DNA of 64,000 nucleotides, taken from positions 930,001-994,000 of the forward strand of contig CBDBCK010000028.1 of assembly GCA_965203345.1 (NCBI GenBank), given 5' to 3'. This document shows, one piece after another, positions 36,766-46,475 of this stretch; within the stretch, counting starts at the first letter, position 1; every line of letters begins with the position of its first letter. The DNA comes from CBDBCK01 sp965203345. Lineage in GTDB: Bacteria; Chloroflexota; Dehalococcoidia; Lucifugimonadales; Lucifugimonadaceae. The translations under genes and the position numbers were made by a program. The notes below the pieces were generated by a model that did no database searches, was not told the origin of the DNA, and saw nothing but the letters and a program-made list of their open reading frames with translations.

Positions 36766-38175
36766 TTGGCCCCTAAAAACAAGGGAAGGGTAGTCCAAAT
36801 CATAGGTACTGTTGTGGACGTAGAGTTCGCCTCAGATAAACTACCTCAGGTTTATAATGCTCTTGAAACGGTCAACGATGGTCAGCAGCTTTTCTTGGAA
36901 GTAGAACAGCATGTTGGCAATAGTAGAGTCCGCTGTCTGGCTTTAGGTACTACTGACGGCATGATTCGTGGACAAGAGGTGACGGATACTGGTGCTCCCG
37001 TGTCTGTGCCGGTCGGAAAACCTTCTTTAGGTCGTCTTTTTGATGTGGTAGGTACCCCTATAGATTCGCTTGGTCCGGTAGATAAGAAAGCTAAACGGTG
37101 GCCTATTCACAGACTGCCCCCCACCTTTGATAAGCAGTCCGGATCTGTAGAGATTCTCGAAACCGGCATAAAGGTGCTTGACGTTATGACTCCATTTCCG
37201 AAAGGTGGGAAAATAGGCGCGTACGGAGGTGCAGGCGTAGGTAAAACAGTGATTATAACCGAGCTTATAAGGAACATAGCTCAAGAACATTCAGGCGTTT
37301 CAGTATTTGCAGGCGTGGGCGAACGTTCAAGAGAAGGTAACGACTTATGGGAAGAGATGAGAGAATACGGCGTCTTGGACTCAACAGCCCTAGTGTTCGG
37401 GCAGATGAACGAGCCGCCTGGTAACCGTGCCCGCATAGCCCTTACAGGCTTGACTATGGCTGAATACTTCAGGGATGAAGAGAAGCAGGACGTTTTGCTA
37501 TTTGTGGATAATGTCTACCGTTATATATTGGCCGGTATGGAAGTCTCGGCGTTGCTTGGCCGAATGCCTTCCGCGGTCGGATATCAACCTACCCTTTCTA
37601 CTGAGATGGGGGACCTTGAGGAGCGGATAACGTCGACTCCTGATGGATCCATAACCTCTTTTCAGGCAGTGTTTGTTCCAGCGGATGATTACACGGATCC
37701 TGGCATTGTCACTACTTTCGGACATCTTGATGCAAATGTCTCGCTTGACCGAACCCTTTCCTCACAGGCACTTTTCCCAGCAGTAGACCCTTTGGCGTCT
37801 AACTCCCGGATTTTGGAGCCTTCTATTGTGGGTGAAGACCATTATCAGGCCGCCCGAGGTATACAGCGTATACTGCAGCGGTACAAAGACTTGCAAGACG
37901 TCATAGCGATATTGGGCATGGAGGAACTCTCTGAAGAAGACCAGCTTTTAGTAAGACGAGCCAGAAAGATACAGCGTTTTCTGACTCAGCCGTTCTTTGT
38001 GGGCGAGGTGTTCACCGGTATTCCCGGTAAGTACGTCCCGCGTGAAGAGGCAGTGCGAGGCTTTTTGGAAATCATAGAAGGTAAGCACGATAACACTCCA
38101 GAGCAGGCATTCTATATGATTGGTCATATAGAAGAAGCGACAGAACGTGCCGCACAGATGAAATCTTCAGGGTAA
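36766..38175 (+). CDS. atpD: ATP synthase subunit beta
   Basis: The catalytic subunit. P-loop GGAGVGKT, the catalytic Glu in GVGERSREGNDLW, and the Walker B LLFVDNVYRY are all present; SALLGRMPSAVGYQPTL is the family signature, and the DELSEED lever appears as EELSEED. Length 469. The TTG start is preceded by TAAGGAGAT, a strong ribosome-binding site. The stop codon overlaps an ATG that opens the atpC frame. Confidence 0.96.
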   Translation: MAPKNKGRVVQIIGTVVDVEFASDKLPQVYNALETVNDGQQLFLEVEQHVGNSRVRCLALGTTDGMIRGQEVTDTGAPVSVPVGKPSLGRLFDVVGTPIDSLGPVDKKAKRWPIHRLPPTFDKQSGSVEILETGIKVLDVMTPFPKGGKIGAYGGAGVGKTVIITELIRNIAQEHSGVSVFAGVGERSREGNDLWEEMREYGVLDSTALVFGQMNEPPGNRARIALTGLTMAEYFRDEEKQDVLLFVDNVYRYILAGMEVSALLGRMPSAVGYQPTLSTEMGDLEERITSTPDGSITSFQAVFVPADDYTDPGIVTTFGHLDANVSLDRTLSSQALFPAVDPLASNSRILEPSIVGEDHYQAARGIQRILQRYKDLQDVIAILGMEELSEEDQLLVRRARKIQRFLTQPFFVGEVFTGIPGKYVPREEAVRGFLEIIEGKHDNTPEQAFYMIGHIEEATERAAQMKSSG

Positions 38176-38180
38176 TGACT

Positions 38181-38621
38181 ATGGCGACGCTCCATGTGGA
38201 ACTGACGACGGTTGAGGGTTCAATATTTTCAGGAGAAGCCCATAAACTATCTGTGCCTGGCGCAGAAGGTGAACTCACAATACTGCCTTCCCATGCTCCT
38301 TTACTCACTTTACTTGAACCTGGAGAGGTTAAGATATCTTCAGAATCCAGAGAGGAGAGTTTCTCAATAACCGGCGGCTTTATGGAGGTGCACGCTAATA
38401 TATCAACTATATTGGCGGACGCTGCCGAAGCTGAAAGCGAGATCAATATTGACCGGGCCATAGCAGCTGAGAATAGAGCCCAAAAACGTCTTGCTTCTGT
38501 AGATAAAGAAATGGATCTGGAACGTGCACTTCGCGCGCTTTCGCGGGCACGTTCCAGGGTCAAAATAGCGCGTCATAGCCGCCGTAGAGATGGTAAGCAA
38601 CCAGGTATACATCAGCAGTAG
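38181..38621 (+). CDS. atpC: ATP synthase subunit epsilon
   Basis: The small rotor subunit that can inhibit ATP hydrolysis. It begins MATLHVELTTVEGSIFSGE and contains LPSHAPLLTLLEPGEV and a C-terminal helical pair (EINIDRAIAAENRAQKRL). I chose the ATG at 38181, with AGGG eight bases upstream; another ATG overlaps the atpD stop at 38175. Last gene of the atp operon. Confidence 0.92.
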   Translation: MATLHVELTTVEGSIFSGEAHKLSVPGAEGELTILPSHAPLLTLLEPGEVKISSESREESFSITGGFMEVHANISTILADAAEAESEINIDRAIAAENRAQKRLASVDKEMDLERALRALSRARSRVKIARHSRRRDGKQPGIHQQ

Positions 38622-38735
38622 CAGTCGGGTATGGTCTGAAAATAGTTATAGTGCTTCGGTGCTAACCTATTAACTTAACAGGCGAGCTCCCGGAATTTAT
38701 CCAGTATCAGCTGTACTTCGTTTTGACGTTGCTAT

Positions 38736-38894
38736 TCAAGCGGCTTTCTTAGTTTTTGATTCGTTAAGTCGCCTCGTCGCTTCTGCGGTGTCTATGGTAT
38801 AAGAACATTGCAGGCAGATCAGATACTGACCGTGTATATCCTGCGCCAATTCTACGTCTCCGCTACATTTTTCACATGCCCTCGCATAAATCAT
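38736..38894 (-). CDS. Small zinc-ribbon protein, 52 residues
   Basis: A minus-strand ATG at 38894 is preceded by GGAGCGG at the right distance and opens a frame of 52 residues ending at TGA 38736. It holds two Cys pairs: ARACEKCSGDVEL and YLICLQCSYTID, with a short beta-hairpin between, the classic four-Cys zinc ribbon. The tail is basic (KTKKAA). No function can be assigned. It converges with the end of the ATP synthase operon and diverges from grpE. Confidence 0.7.
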   Translation of the reverse strand: MIYARACEKCSGDVELAQDIHGQYLICLQCSYTIDTAEATRRLNESKTKKAA

Positions 38895-39267
38895 TGCCCC
38901 GCTCCTTTCTTTTTTCTTTTCCGTCTGTATTGAGTCGAAACCTTATCCCAAGAGCACTCAGCATTTAAGTCAGCGGTGATACTATGCAGAACAGTTCAGC
39001 TTATATAAACACGTGTAAAACAAAATCATAAACGAGAACATGAATGATTCGTTTTCTGGTCGTTCCGCTGTATTGGGCTGCTTTAATATTCGTCGTCTCG
39101 GACTTAGCTGCTCATGGACTTCTTCTTACTACATAGATACGCACTCAGTATCGGATTGGTTTTGGGTAGCCATAAAAAATTTAGAAAGTCGGGTTTTTAT
39201 GCAGTGAATACAGATATTTTTTGTCTTGAGAGTCTTGTAATCCTTAAAATAGTAGAGCGAGGTAAAT
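38895..39267. other. Divergent upstream region of the zinc-ribbon gene and grpE
   Basis: About 370 bases. It should contain promoters in both directions. I found no CIRCE element (TTAGCACTC-N9-GAGTGCTAA), so HrcA control of grpE-dnaK is not supported. Short frames here (for example 39114-39311) overlap the grpE start and have no family resemblance. Confidence 0.4.
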
Positions 39268-39840
39268 ATGGAAGAACAAGAAAAAGAGAAAAATCCGATA
39301 GGTCAGGATGATGCTGTCGGTGCTGTACCTGAAGTCGTACAACTACAGGAGGAGCTTGAAAATTCACTACGAGCGCGAGAACAGCTGAAAAGTATAGCGC
39401 ATAGAGCACAAGCTGACTTGGTAAACGTTCGCAGGCGCTTTGAGAAAGAATCTCTAGAAATTCGGAGCCGCGCGATTCGAGAGCTGATAGAGAAACTGTT
39501 TCCTATCTGCGATCAGCTTGAGATAGCGCTGTCATTTTTGGATTCTGAAGAGGTTGACTTCACATGGGTCAAAGGAATGCACGCCGTTTATAAAAATCTA
39601 CAGAGTGTCCTTGAAGAAGAACACTTTCGGAGATTTGATGTTTTAGGTACGGAGTTCGATCCCATAAGACATGAGGCGATATCAGTTGTACCAACTCTTA
39701 ACCGAAAAGATGGTGAAATATTGCGCCAAATCCGCTCTGGATACTCTTTTATGGACAAAGTCGTACGCCCGGCTCAAGTTGAAATAAGCTCGCGGCGAGA
39801 TTCTGAAACTGAAGACAACCCGGAACAGACTTTCAAGTAA
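39268..39840 (+). CDS. grpE: GrpE nucleotide exchange factor
   Basis: It releases ADP from DnaK. The first ~65 residues are charged and coiled coil, followed by RAQADLVNVRRRFEKE, the classical GrpE signature, and the beta-rich head with FDPIRHEAISVVPT and YSFMDKVVRPAQVEIS. Length 190. GCGAGG ribosome-binding site. dnaK follows after 59 bases; dnaJ is not adjacent. Confidence 0.92.
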   Translation: MEEQEKEKNPIGQDDAVGAVPEVVQLQEELENSLRAREQLKSIAHRAQADLVNVRRRFEKESLEIRSRAIRELIEKLFPICDQLEIALSFLDSEEVDFTWVKGMHAVYKNLQSVLEEEHFRRFDVLGTEFDPIRHEAISVVPTLNRKDGEILRQIRSGYSFMDKVVRPAQVEISSRRDSETEDNPEQTFK

Positions 39841-39899
39841 GTTGATCGGTTGCAGTATCTATATTTCCAGATAGCTTTTATTTTTACAGGAGGGTAACT

Positions 39900-41795
39900 A
39901 TGCCAAAGGCAATAGGAATAGACTTAGGCACTACAAATTCAGCTATGGCCATTTTTGAGGCTGGAGAAGCTCGGATCATAGAGAATAGTGAAGGCAATAG
40001 GACGACGCCTTCTGTAGTTGCCGTGAACCCTAAAAGCGGTGAAAGATTTGTCGGTGCCCTTGCACGACGGCAAGCAGTAACCAACCCTGATAATACTGTG
40101 TTTTCTGCTAAACGCTTTATAGGGCGCAGATTTGAAAGTCCACACGTAAAAGACCAGATCGACCGTGTTCCATTCAAACTAAGAGCTCTTCCCAACGGAG
40201 ACGCCGGCATACAATTGAGTGGGAAATTGCATGCACCGCCGGAAATATCAGCGATGGTTCTGCGCAAGCTGAAGGAGGACGCTGAAGCCAAGTTAGGCGA
40301 TAAAGTTACTCAGGCAGTGATCACAGTGCCCGCTTACTTTGATGATTCGCAGAGAGAGGCAACCAAAGTGGCGGGTAAAATTGCTGGGCTGGAAGTCTTG
40401 CGTATCATTAATGAACCTACAGCAGCCTCTCTCGCTTATGGACTAGATAAGAATGACAAGAAGCAAGATCAAGCAATAGCAGTGTATGACCTTGGCGGTG
40501 GCACGTTTGACATAACGATTCTACAGCTTGGGGAAGGGGTTTTTGAAGTCAAATCTACGAATGGTGATACCTACCTCGGCGGTGACGACTTTGATACGCG
40601 TGTGGTTGATTACATAGCCGATGAGTTCAAGAAAGAGAACGGAATAGATCTGAGGCAGGATGTTTCAGCACATCAACGGTTGAGAGTGGAGGCGGAGCGC
40701 TCCAAAATCGAGCTTTCAAACGCCGCTCAGACGGAGATAAACTTGCCTTTTATTACTGCCGACGCCTCAGGTCCGAAGCATCTGATTATGACACTCACAC
40801 GTGCCAAATTGGAAGAATTGACGATGGACTTGGTTCAGAAGACCATTGCTCCATCGCGTCAAGCTATCAAGGACTCCGGGGTGTCGCCTTCTGATATTGC
40901 TGAAGTGGTACTGGTGGGGGGCATGACCCGTATGCCACTGGTGATTGAAACGGTTAAGGAGCTGTTCAACAAAGAACCCAATAGATCTATTAACCCGGAT
41001 GAAGTGGTTGCTTTAGGTGCCGCCATACAGGCAGGAGTTCTGCAAGGCGACGTCAAGGATGTGTTATTATTGGATGTCACTCCCTTGACTTTGGGCTTGG
41101 AGACTCTAGGCGGAATTCGGACTGCACTTATAGAGCGTAACACAACAATACCTACTTCGAAAACGGAAACCTTCACGACGGCCGCGGATAATCAGTCAAG
41201 CGTGGAAGTTCACGTAATGCAAGGCGAGCGGGAGATGGCCAAGGATAACATCTCTATAGGACGTTTTATGCTTGACGGTATCCAGCCGGCGCCTAGAGGT
41301 ATACCAAAGGTGGAGGTTACTTTTGACATAGATGCTGACGGCATTCTTAAAGTCTCGGCAAAAGATCAGAGCACCGGTAAAGAGCAGCATATTACTATAA
41401 CTGGACGTTCGGGTTTGGGAGAGGACGAAGTCGAACGTCTTATACGCGAGTCAGAACAGCATTCGGCAGAAGACCAAAACCGGAAGGAACAAGCTGAGGC
41501 TCGGAACCTTCTGGAGAGTGGTATATACGCGGCGGAGAAGGTTTTGTCTGATCAAGGTGAAAACGCACCGGATGAGGCGAAGAGTGAGCTAGAAGGGAAA
41601 ATACAAGAGGGTAAGATTTTGCTCCAAAATCAGGAAACTGATACTACTGCGTTGCGTTCGTCCTTGGCCGAGATACAGACCAGCATGCAGAAGTTGAGTT
41701 CGTCCAGTGGAACCCCTGGGCAAGCGTCACCATCTTCCAAAGACGATAAGGATAAGGGAGGGGACTCAGTTGAAGGCGAGTTTAGAGAACTGTAG
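39900..41795 (+). CDS. dnaK: DnaK chaperone (Hsp70)
   Basis: IGIDLGTTNSAMAIFE, IINEPTAASLAYGLDK, YDLGGGTFDITILQ and VVLVGGMTRMPLV mark the ATPase domain; LLLDVTPLTLGLET starts the substrate-binding domain. The disordered C-terminus ends in acidic residues. 631 residues is a normal length. The ATG follows AGGAGGG. The gene converges with acuC. Confidence 0.96.
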   Translation: MPKAIGIDLGTTNSAMAIFEAGEARIIENSEGNRTTPSVVAVNPKSGERFVGALARRQAVTNPDNTVFSAKRFIGRRFESPHVKDQIDRVPFKLRALPNGDAGIQLSGKLHAPPEISAMVLRKLKEDAEAKLGDKVTQAVITVPAYFDDSQREATKVAGKIAGLEVLRIINEPTAASLAYGLDKNDKKQDQAIAVYDLGGGTFDITILQLGEGVFEVKSTNGDTYLGGDDFDTRVVDYIADEFKKENGIDLRQDVSAHQRLRVEAERSKIELSNAAQTEINLPFITADASGPKHLIMTLTRAKLEELTMDLVQKTIAPSRQAIKDSGVSPSDIAEVVLVGGMTRMPLVIETVKELFNKEPNRSINPDEVVALGAAIQAGVLQGDVKDVLLLDVTPLTLGLETLGGIRTALIERNTTIPTSKTETFTTAADNQSSVEVHVMQGEREMAKDNISIGRFMLDGIQPAPRGIPKVEVTFDIDADGILKVSAKDQSTGKEQHITITGRSGLGEDEVERLIRESEQHSAEDQNRKEQAEARNLLESGIYAAEKVLSDQGENAPDEAKSELEGKIQEGKILLQNQETDTTALRSSLAEIQTSMQKLSSSSGTPGQASPSSKDDKDKGGDSVEGEFREL

Positions 41796-41845
41796 TTGAA
41801 TCTTAGTTTAATGACCTTGGTAGGTTTGAGTTTGGGGTTGATGAT

Positions 41846-43054
41846 TCAGGATGCACACAATAGAGGGAATATGGTTCTCTTGATCTCAAGCATCGTTTTT
41901 TTCGCGCTTTTGCGTTGTCTTCCATTATCGTATCTAGGTGTATCTTGGTCGTGAAATGTTGAGATGTCAGGTAGACTTGTGTAGCCATCAGGTATTCGTT
42001 CTGGGAGGGATTTTCCAGCCATACCTGCGAGCGCCATAGTCCAACCTCTAGCTACAGCACCTAGATTGTAGCCTCCTCCTCCTACGGCTACCCACTTGTT
42101 GGTATTTTCGGATATGGCTTCTCCCAGTAGAGTTACAGCCTTGGCAAAACTTTGCGTGTCTATCAGCAGGTGTGTTAACCTATCAAGGTAATGCGAGTCT
42201 ATACCCAGCTGAGTTAACACGATGTCGGGCTTGAAGGCGCTTAGGAGTGGCGGTACAATTTCTTCTAAAGCCCACAACCATGTTTTGCTTTCGGTGAAAG
42301 CTTCTAGAGGAATGTTGACGTTGAAGCCGCGTCCTACTCCAGTGCCCATCTCCTCAACAAACCCGGAACCAGGAAAGAGAGTCGTTCCTGATTCGTGTAT
42401 GGAAATGGTGAGGATTTGATCGCTGTTATAAAAGGCTTGCTGAACACCGTCTCCATGGTGACAGTCTATGTCGATATAGGCAACTTTCATGCCTTGTCTT
42501 GCCATATCGGCTATGGCTACGGCAACATCGTTAAATATACCGAAGCCAGATGCCCTAGAGTGCATAGCGTGGTGGTGGACTCCTCCAGCGGGTGCGAATG
42601 CCTTCTCAAAGTGGTTACTGCAGACTGCCCTGCATGCTTCTAACGTCGCTCCTGCACAAAGGGCGCTCCATCTGTACATACCGCGTCGCGGTGGGTTATC
42701 GCCATGGCCGATGCCGTACTCGTGCATTGCTGGCACTATTCCCCCGTCTCCAAGTATCTTGACCACCTCAAGATAATCCTTAGAATGAACGAGCAATATC
42801 TCATCTTCGGTTGCTTCTTGAGGCTTTATTTCAATAACCGTTTTGCCATCAAGCAAGCCACAACTCCTCATCAGTTCGACCGTGTACTTGAGACGTATCG
42901 GCTTGAGAGGATGAGACGAAGCCAGTTCGTGTTTTTCTAGCTCTTCCGTATGAACAAGAGTTATCGGCTTGTTTTTTGAAAGCGTTGTCAATTTTAAGTG
43001 GTGCGTTAGAGACGGTAGTTTGTTATGTATGATTGACTTTGATATAACTATCAT
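41846..43054 (-). CDS. Histone deacetylase-family / AcuC-type protein
   Basis: A zinc-dependent deacetylase fold. The metal ligands and catalytic His are visible in GVHHHAMHSRASG, YIDIDCHHGDGVQQAF and TQLGIDSHYLDRL, and GGGGYN closes the pocket. AcuC deacetylates acetyl-CoA synthetase in Bacillus; class I-like bacterial members may instead act on polyamines or small amides. The long N-terminus (about 35 residues before THTEELEKHEL-like start of homologues) suggests a start downstream of 43054. It diverges from the FAH-family gene. Confidence 0.85.
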   Translation of the reverse strand: MIVISKSIIHNKLPSLTHHLKLTTLSKNKPITLVHTEELEKHELASSHPLKPIRLKYTVELMRSCGLLDGKTVIEIKPQEATEDEILLVHSKDYLEVVKILGDGGIVPAMHEYGIGHGDNPPRRGMYRWSALCAGATLEACRAVCSNHFEKAFAPAGGVHHHAMHSRASGFGIFNDVAVAIADMARQGMKVAYIDIDCHHGDGVQQAFYNSDQILTISIHESGTTLFPGSGFVEEMGTGVGRGFNVNIPLEAFTESKTWLWALEEIVPPLLSAFKPDIVLTQLGIDSHYLDRLTHLLIDTQSFAKAVTLLGEAISENTNKWVAVGGGGYNLGAVARGWTMALAGMAGKSLPERIPDGYTSLPDISTFHDQDTPRYDNGRQRKSAKKTMLEIKRTIFPLLCAS

Positions 43055-43101
43055 ATCCGCGTACGCGTTATAGCGTATGGGGCACGTTTTGGAGGGAGCA
43101 T

Positions 43102-44013
43102 ATGCGCTATTACCAATTTTTGCTAGAGGGTAGAAGGTGTGTTGGTGTGGAGATGGAAGAAGGTAGGATAGTAAATCTTACCCGAATAAACCCTAACGCA
43201 AGCTCCACATTGACTCTGATGCGCGCCGCGTCTTTAGCTGGTGTCAGTTGGGATAAGCTAACGATGGGAATTTTGTCCAGCTCTTCATCTATTGAAGGAG
43301 AATTGTATAGGGACGATTTGGCAAACTTGGATCGTATGCATGAACTTGATCTGACTTTATTAACGCCTGTTGATGCTCCAGAGGTATGGGCGTTTGGAGT
43401 AACTTATGCTGACAGCATGCGCGAGCGTCAAGCTGAGAGCGATTCTCCTGATGTTTACGCGAAAGTCTATAATGCAGACAGGCCGGAATCGTTCTTTAAA
43501 GCGACTGGCGCGAGGGTAGCGCCTCCATTCGGTGAAGTCGGCATCCGTGCAGACTCTTCCTGGGACGTTCCTGAGCCGGAGCTTTCCTTCGTGCTTTTTG
43601 GAAGCCAAATTGTGGGGTACACTGCTGGCAACGACATGTCGAGTCGTTCAATAGAGGGAACTAACCCTTTATATCTGCCGCAAGCAAAGGTGTACGACAA
43701 ATCGGCTTCATTTGGTCCATCTGTAGTTTCAGCTGAGGCGTTCGGTGATTCTCAAAATACAAATATCTCACTTGAAATTGAGCGCGAAGGTTCGCTCGTC
43801 TTCTCTGATAAAGCAAACACCTCGTCCATGAAACGGAGTTGTGCAGAGTTAGGGGACTGGCTACAGAGACACAACTCGGTGCCAGATGGTACCGTAGTTA
43901 TGACCGGTACAGGGATCATCCCGCCGCCGGAGTTCACTTTGCGTACAGGTGACACTGTTTCAATTGAGGTAGAGAAGGTGGGAAGGCTCATAAATCAGGT
44001 AATCCAAATCTAG
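43102..44013 (+). CDS. Fumarylacetoacetate hydrolase family protein
   Basis: Metal ligands are seen in VPEPELSFVLFG (E-x-E) and the downstream Asp in GNDMSSRSIEG. NPLYLPQAKVYDKSASFGP resembles 2-dehydro-3-deoxy-D-arabinonate dehydratase, so a sugar-acid dehydratase is one plausible activity, with acylpyruvate hydrolase another. The C-terminal GTGIIPPPEFTLRTGDTV is the family end motif. GGAGGG precedes the ATG. Length 303. Confidence 0.82.
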   Translation: MRYYQFLLEGRRCVGVEMEEGRIVNLTRINPNASSTLTLMRAASLAGVSWDKLTMGILSSSSSIEGELYRDDLANLDRMHELDLTLLTPVDAPEVWAFGVTYADSMRERQAESDSPDVYAKVYNADRPESFFKATGARVAPPFGEVGIRADSSWDVPEPELSFVLFGSQIVGYTAGNDMSSRSIEGTNPLYLPQAKVYDKSASFGPSVVSAEAFGDSQNTNISLEIEREGSLVFSDKANTSSMKRSCAELGDWLQRHNSVPDGTVVMTGTGIIPPPEFTLRTGDTVSIEVEKVGRLINQVIQI

Positions 44014-44117
44014 ATACTTGCCCTTGAGCATTTGGCGATGAAATTTTTGACTTGCCTAAAATACTAAGGTTATACGCCTCTGTCTTTTCTTTATTTAATG
44101 AATTGCTGTTTTCTGAA

Positions 44118-45575
44118 CTAAAGGGCTGAGGGCTTAGTCTCAGGCACCCTTATAACACGCACGAGATTTGTGTTTCTTGGGATTCCGATAGGCATACCGA
44201 CCACTGCTACTATAAGGTCTCCTCTCTCTGCGTATCCTAATGACATAGCCATTTCTGAACCTGCCCAGAACATCTCCTGCACTCTGCTGAACGGCGGAGT
44301 ATGTACGGCGTGCATGCCCCATCTGAGAGTAAGGGTTCTCAAGGCTCTTTTGTCTCTCACGGCGGCTACTATTGGGGTGCGTGGCCGGAATGAAGCGACT
44401 CTTTGCGCTGTGCCTCCTTGCTCAGTGAAGGTTATAATGGCCCGCGCTCTCAGGCCATCCGCCATACTGACGGCATTAGCCGCAACTACATCATCGACTG
44501 CTCCACCTTGTGTTCTTCGTTTCGCCACTACCTCGTAGTTAGCTTCTTGTTCCGCATGCGAGGCTATTTCCGCCATAAACTTCACTGCTTGCGATGGGTA
44601 CTTGCCTATAGAAGTTTCACCCGAGAGCATTATGGCGTCACTACCGTCTCTTATAGCGTTGTGGACGTCGGTGGCCTCTGCTCGTGTAGGGCGCGGCAAC
44701 TCAATCATTGACTCCAGCATCTGCGTCGCTGTGATAACAGGCTTCCCAATTCGGTTTGTCGCGGCGATGATGCGCTTTTGTGTGCCAGGCATCTCGGCCA
44801 GTGGCATTTCTATGCCCAGATCTCCTCTAGCGACCATTACTCCATCGGACGCTTCCATTATCTCTTCTATATTCTCCGTTGCCTGCCGCAATTCGATCTT
44901 TGATATCAGCTCCAGGTTTTTGCCTTGTTCCGAAAGGAAGCTCCTAACTTTGTGGACGTCGGCGGCGGATCGGACATATGAAAGCCCTACGAAATCAACG
45001 TCTGCTTTTGTTACGAACTCTAAAGCCGCTATCGTTTCCTCCGTAAAATAGTTCAGCGTAGAGGTAAAACCAGGTGCAGTAACGGCTTTGCGCGGTTGTA
45101 TTCGGCCAGGACTTACTATTTTACATTGAACATATTCCTTGCCCAACTTTTCGGCTATGAGCTCCACTTTACCTTCGTCTATCAGTATTCTTGCTCCCAC
45201 CTGAATGTCTCTTGCAAAACCCTTCGGTCTTACGGAGGCGGAATCAGCTTCGCCTATGGAGTCGTCCTCTTTTAAGGTGAACACGGCATCTTTTATAAGA
45301 GCTATCGCAGGTTCGTTAAGATGACCAAGACGATACTTTGGTCCGGGCAGGTCGGCTAATATACCTATTGGAGTTTTGCTTTTTAATTCTGCTTGTCTTA
45401 CGTTGTTTATATAAGCCGTGTGTTCAGTATGGGTTCCGTGGGCCAAGTTAAGTCGAACCACTGACATGCCTTGCTCGATCAGTTGCTCAACTGTTTCAAC
45501 GTCGCATACTGCAGGCCCTATAGTGCACACTATACGGGTCTTTATGCCTGGACGATACGTTTGGCTGTAAGACAT
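44118..45575 (-). CDS. pyk: Pyruvate kinase
   Basis: It converts phosphoenolpyruvate and ADP to pyruvate and ATP. KTRIVCTIGP, ARGDLGIEMPLAEMPGTQK, ITATQMLESM and AIMLSGETSIGKYP are all intact. Residues that bind K+ in muscle enzyme are changed: the usual S in N-F-S-H-G is Ala (LNLAHG), D-T-K-G-P-E-I-R reads DLPGPKYR, so Thr113 is Leu and Glu117 is Lys. Lys at that site is known to replace the K+ requirement. Length 485. ATG with GGGAG. Confidence 0.94.
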   Translation of the reverse strand: MSYSQTYRPGIKTRIVCTIGPAVCDVETVEQLIEQGMSVVRLNLAHGTHTEHTAYINNVRQAELKSKTPIGILADLPGPKYRLGHLNEPAIALIKDAVFTLKEDDSIGEADSASVRPKGFARDIQVGARILIDEGKVELIAEKLGKEYVQCKIVSPGRIQPRKAVTAPGFTSTLNYFTEETIAALEFVTKADVDFVGLSYVRSAADVHKVRSFLSEQGKNLELISKIELRQATENIEEIMEASDGVMVARGDLGIEMPLAEMPGTQKRIIAATNRIGKPVITATQMLESMIELPRPTRAEATDVHNAIRDGSDAIMLSGETSIGKYPSQAVKFMAEIASHAEQEANYEVVAKRRTQGGAVDDVVAANAVSMADGLRARAIITFTEQGGTAQRVASFRPRTPIVAAVRDKRALRTLTLRWGMHAVHTPPFSRVQEMFWAGSEMAMSLGYAERGDLIVAVVGMPIGIPRNTNLVRVIRVPETKPSAL

Positions 45576-45767
45576 TAAAAACTCCCTTAGGATTGTTAGC
45601 TATCTGGTAACAAAAGATCTGGCCTGCCACTGAGGAACATCTTATATTGATGTTGGGCTCCATTCAACATAAGTGCAGAGCGGTAGCCCGCCAGATTATA
45701 AAACCATGTTATAATTTATGTATTGTATTTTATATCTACTGCAATTGACCAATAGGAGGATATCTGT

Positions 45768-46469
45768 TTGGATTTGCCTCGCTCTATGCTCTTTGTCCAG
45801 GAGACTGATCACAAAATCGCTGTTAAGCGTAAACTCTATATGGAACTTAAGCAGCGTATGGAAAATGAAGATGGCCTGAAGGATCTTAAGACTGACGCAG
45901 AATCTGCCCATTCCGCTATGCTGAATGCGAAGCTTAATATAGCTAAGCTTGAATCTAATATAGCAACTTACAAGGAAAAAACTGAACAGATCCAACAACG
46001 TCTATATAGTGGAGCAATAACGAGCTCTAGAGAAGTGGCTGCTTTGGAATCGGAGCATGCTATAGCTACTAAGAATCTTGCCGAGACCGAAACCGACATT
46101 GCCCCTGCAAAAGCTACCGTAAAAGAAAAGGAAGAACTTTCCCAAACCTTATCAAAGCAATTGAAAGAGCGAGAAGAGATTTGGCAGATAGAGCGCGAAA
46201 AGATCAACCAACAGATGGATGAAGTAAAGGCGAGCTATATAGAGTTGAAAGAGGCGCGGAGATCCGCTATCAAGACGATACCGTCCGATATCTTGCAATT
46301 GTACGGTGAGCTTATGCCAGCAAAGGCGGGAATAGCTATTGTGGAGGTTGTAAGAGATGTATGCCTTGGATGCCACATACGTCTTCCTATGGGGGAGATA
46401 CTTGATAGCAAATCCTCTGGACAGTTGCCACTCTGCAGCAATTGCGGGCGTATTCTAGTCTTTACTTAA
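45768..46469 (+). CDS. Coiled-coil protein with C-terminal C4 zinc ribbon (zf-RING_7)
   Basis: About residues 10-170 form a continuous, highly charged coiled coil. The C-terminal segment has CLGCHIRLP and LCSNCGRIL, the four Cys of the zf-RING_7/CT398-like ribbon. The Chlamydia homologue CT398 binds sigma-54 and secretion components; no function is established here. The TTG start has AGGAGG about ten bases upstream. The recombinase-like gene follows after six bases. Confidence 0.8.
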   Translation: MDLPRSMLFVQETDHKIAVKRKLYMELKQRMENEDGLKDLKTDAESAHSAMLNAKLNIAKLESNIATYKEKTEQIQQRLYSGAITSSREVAALESEHAIATKNLAETETDIAPAKATVKEKEELSQTLSKQLKEREEIWQIEREKINQQMDEVKASYIELKEARRSAIKTIPSDILQLYGELMPAKAGIAIVEVVRDVCLGCHIRLPMGEILDSKSSGQLPLCSNCGRILVFT

Positions 46470-46475
46470 ACGTGC

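Noticed and set aside
38895..39267. CIRCE/HrcA operator before grpE
   Set aside because: No TTAGCACTC inverted repeat is present.
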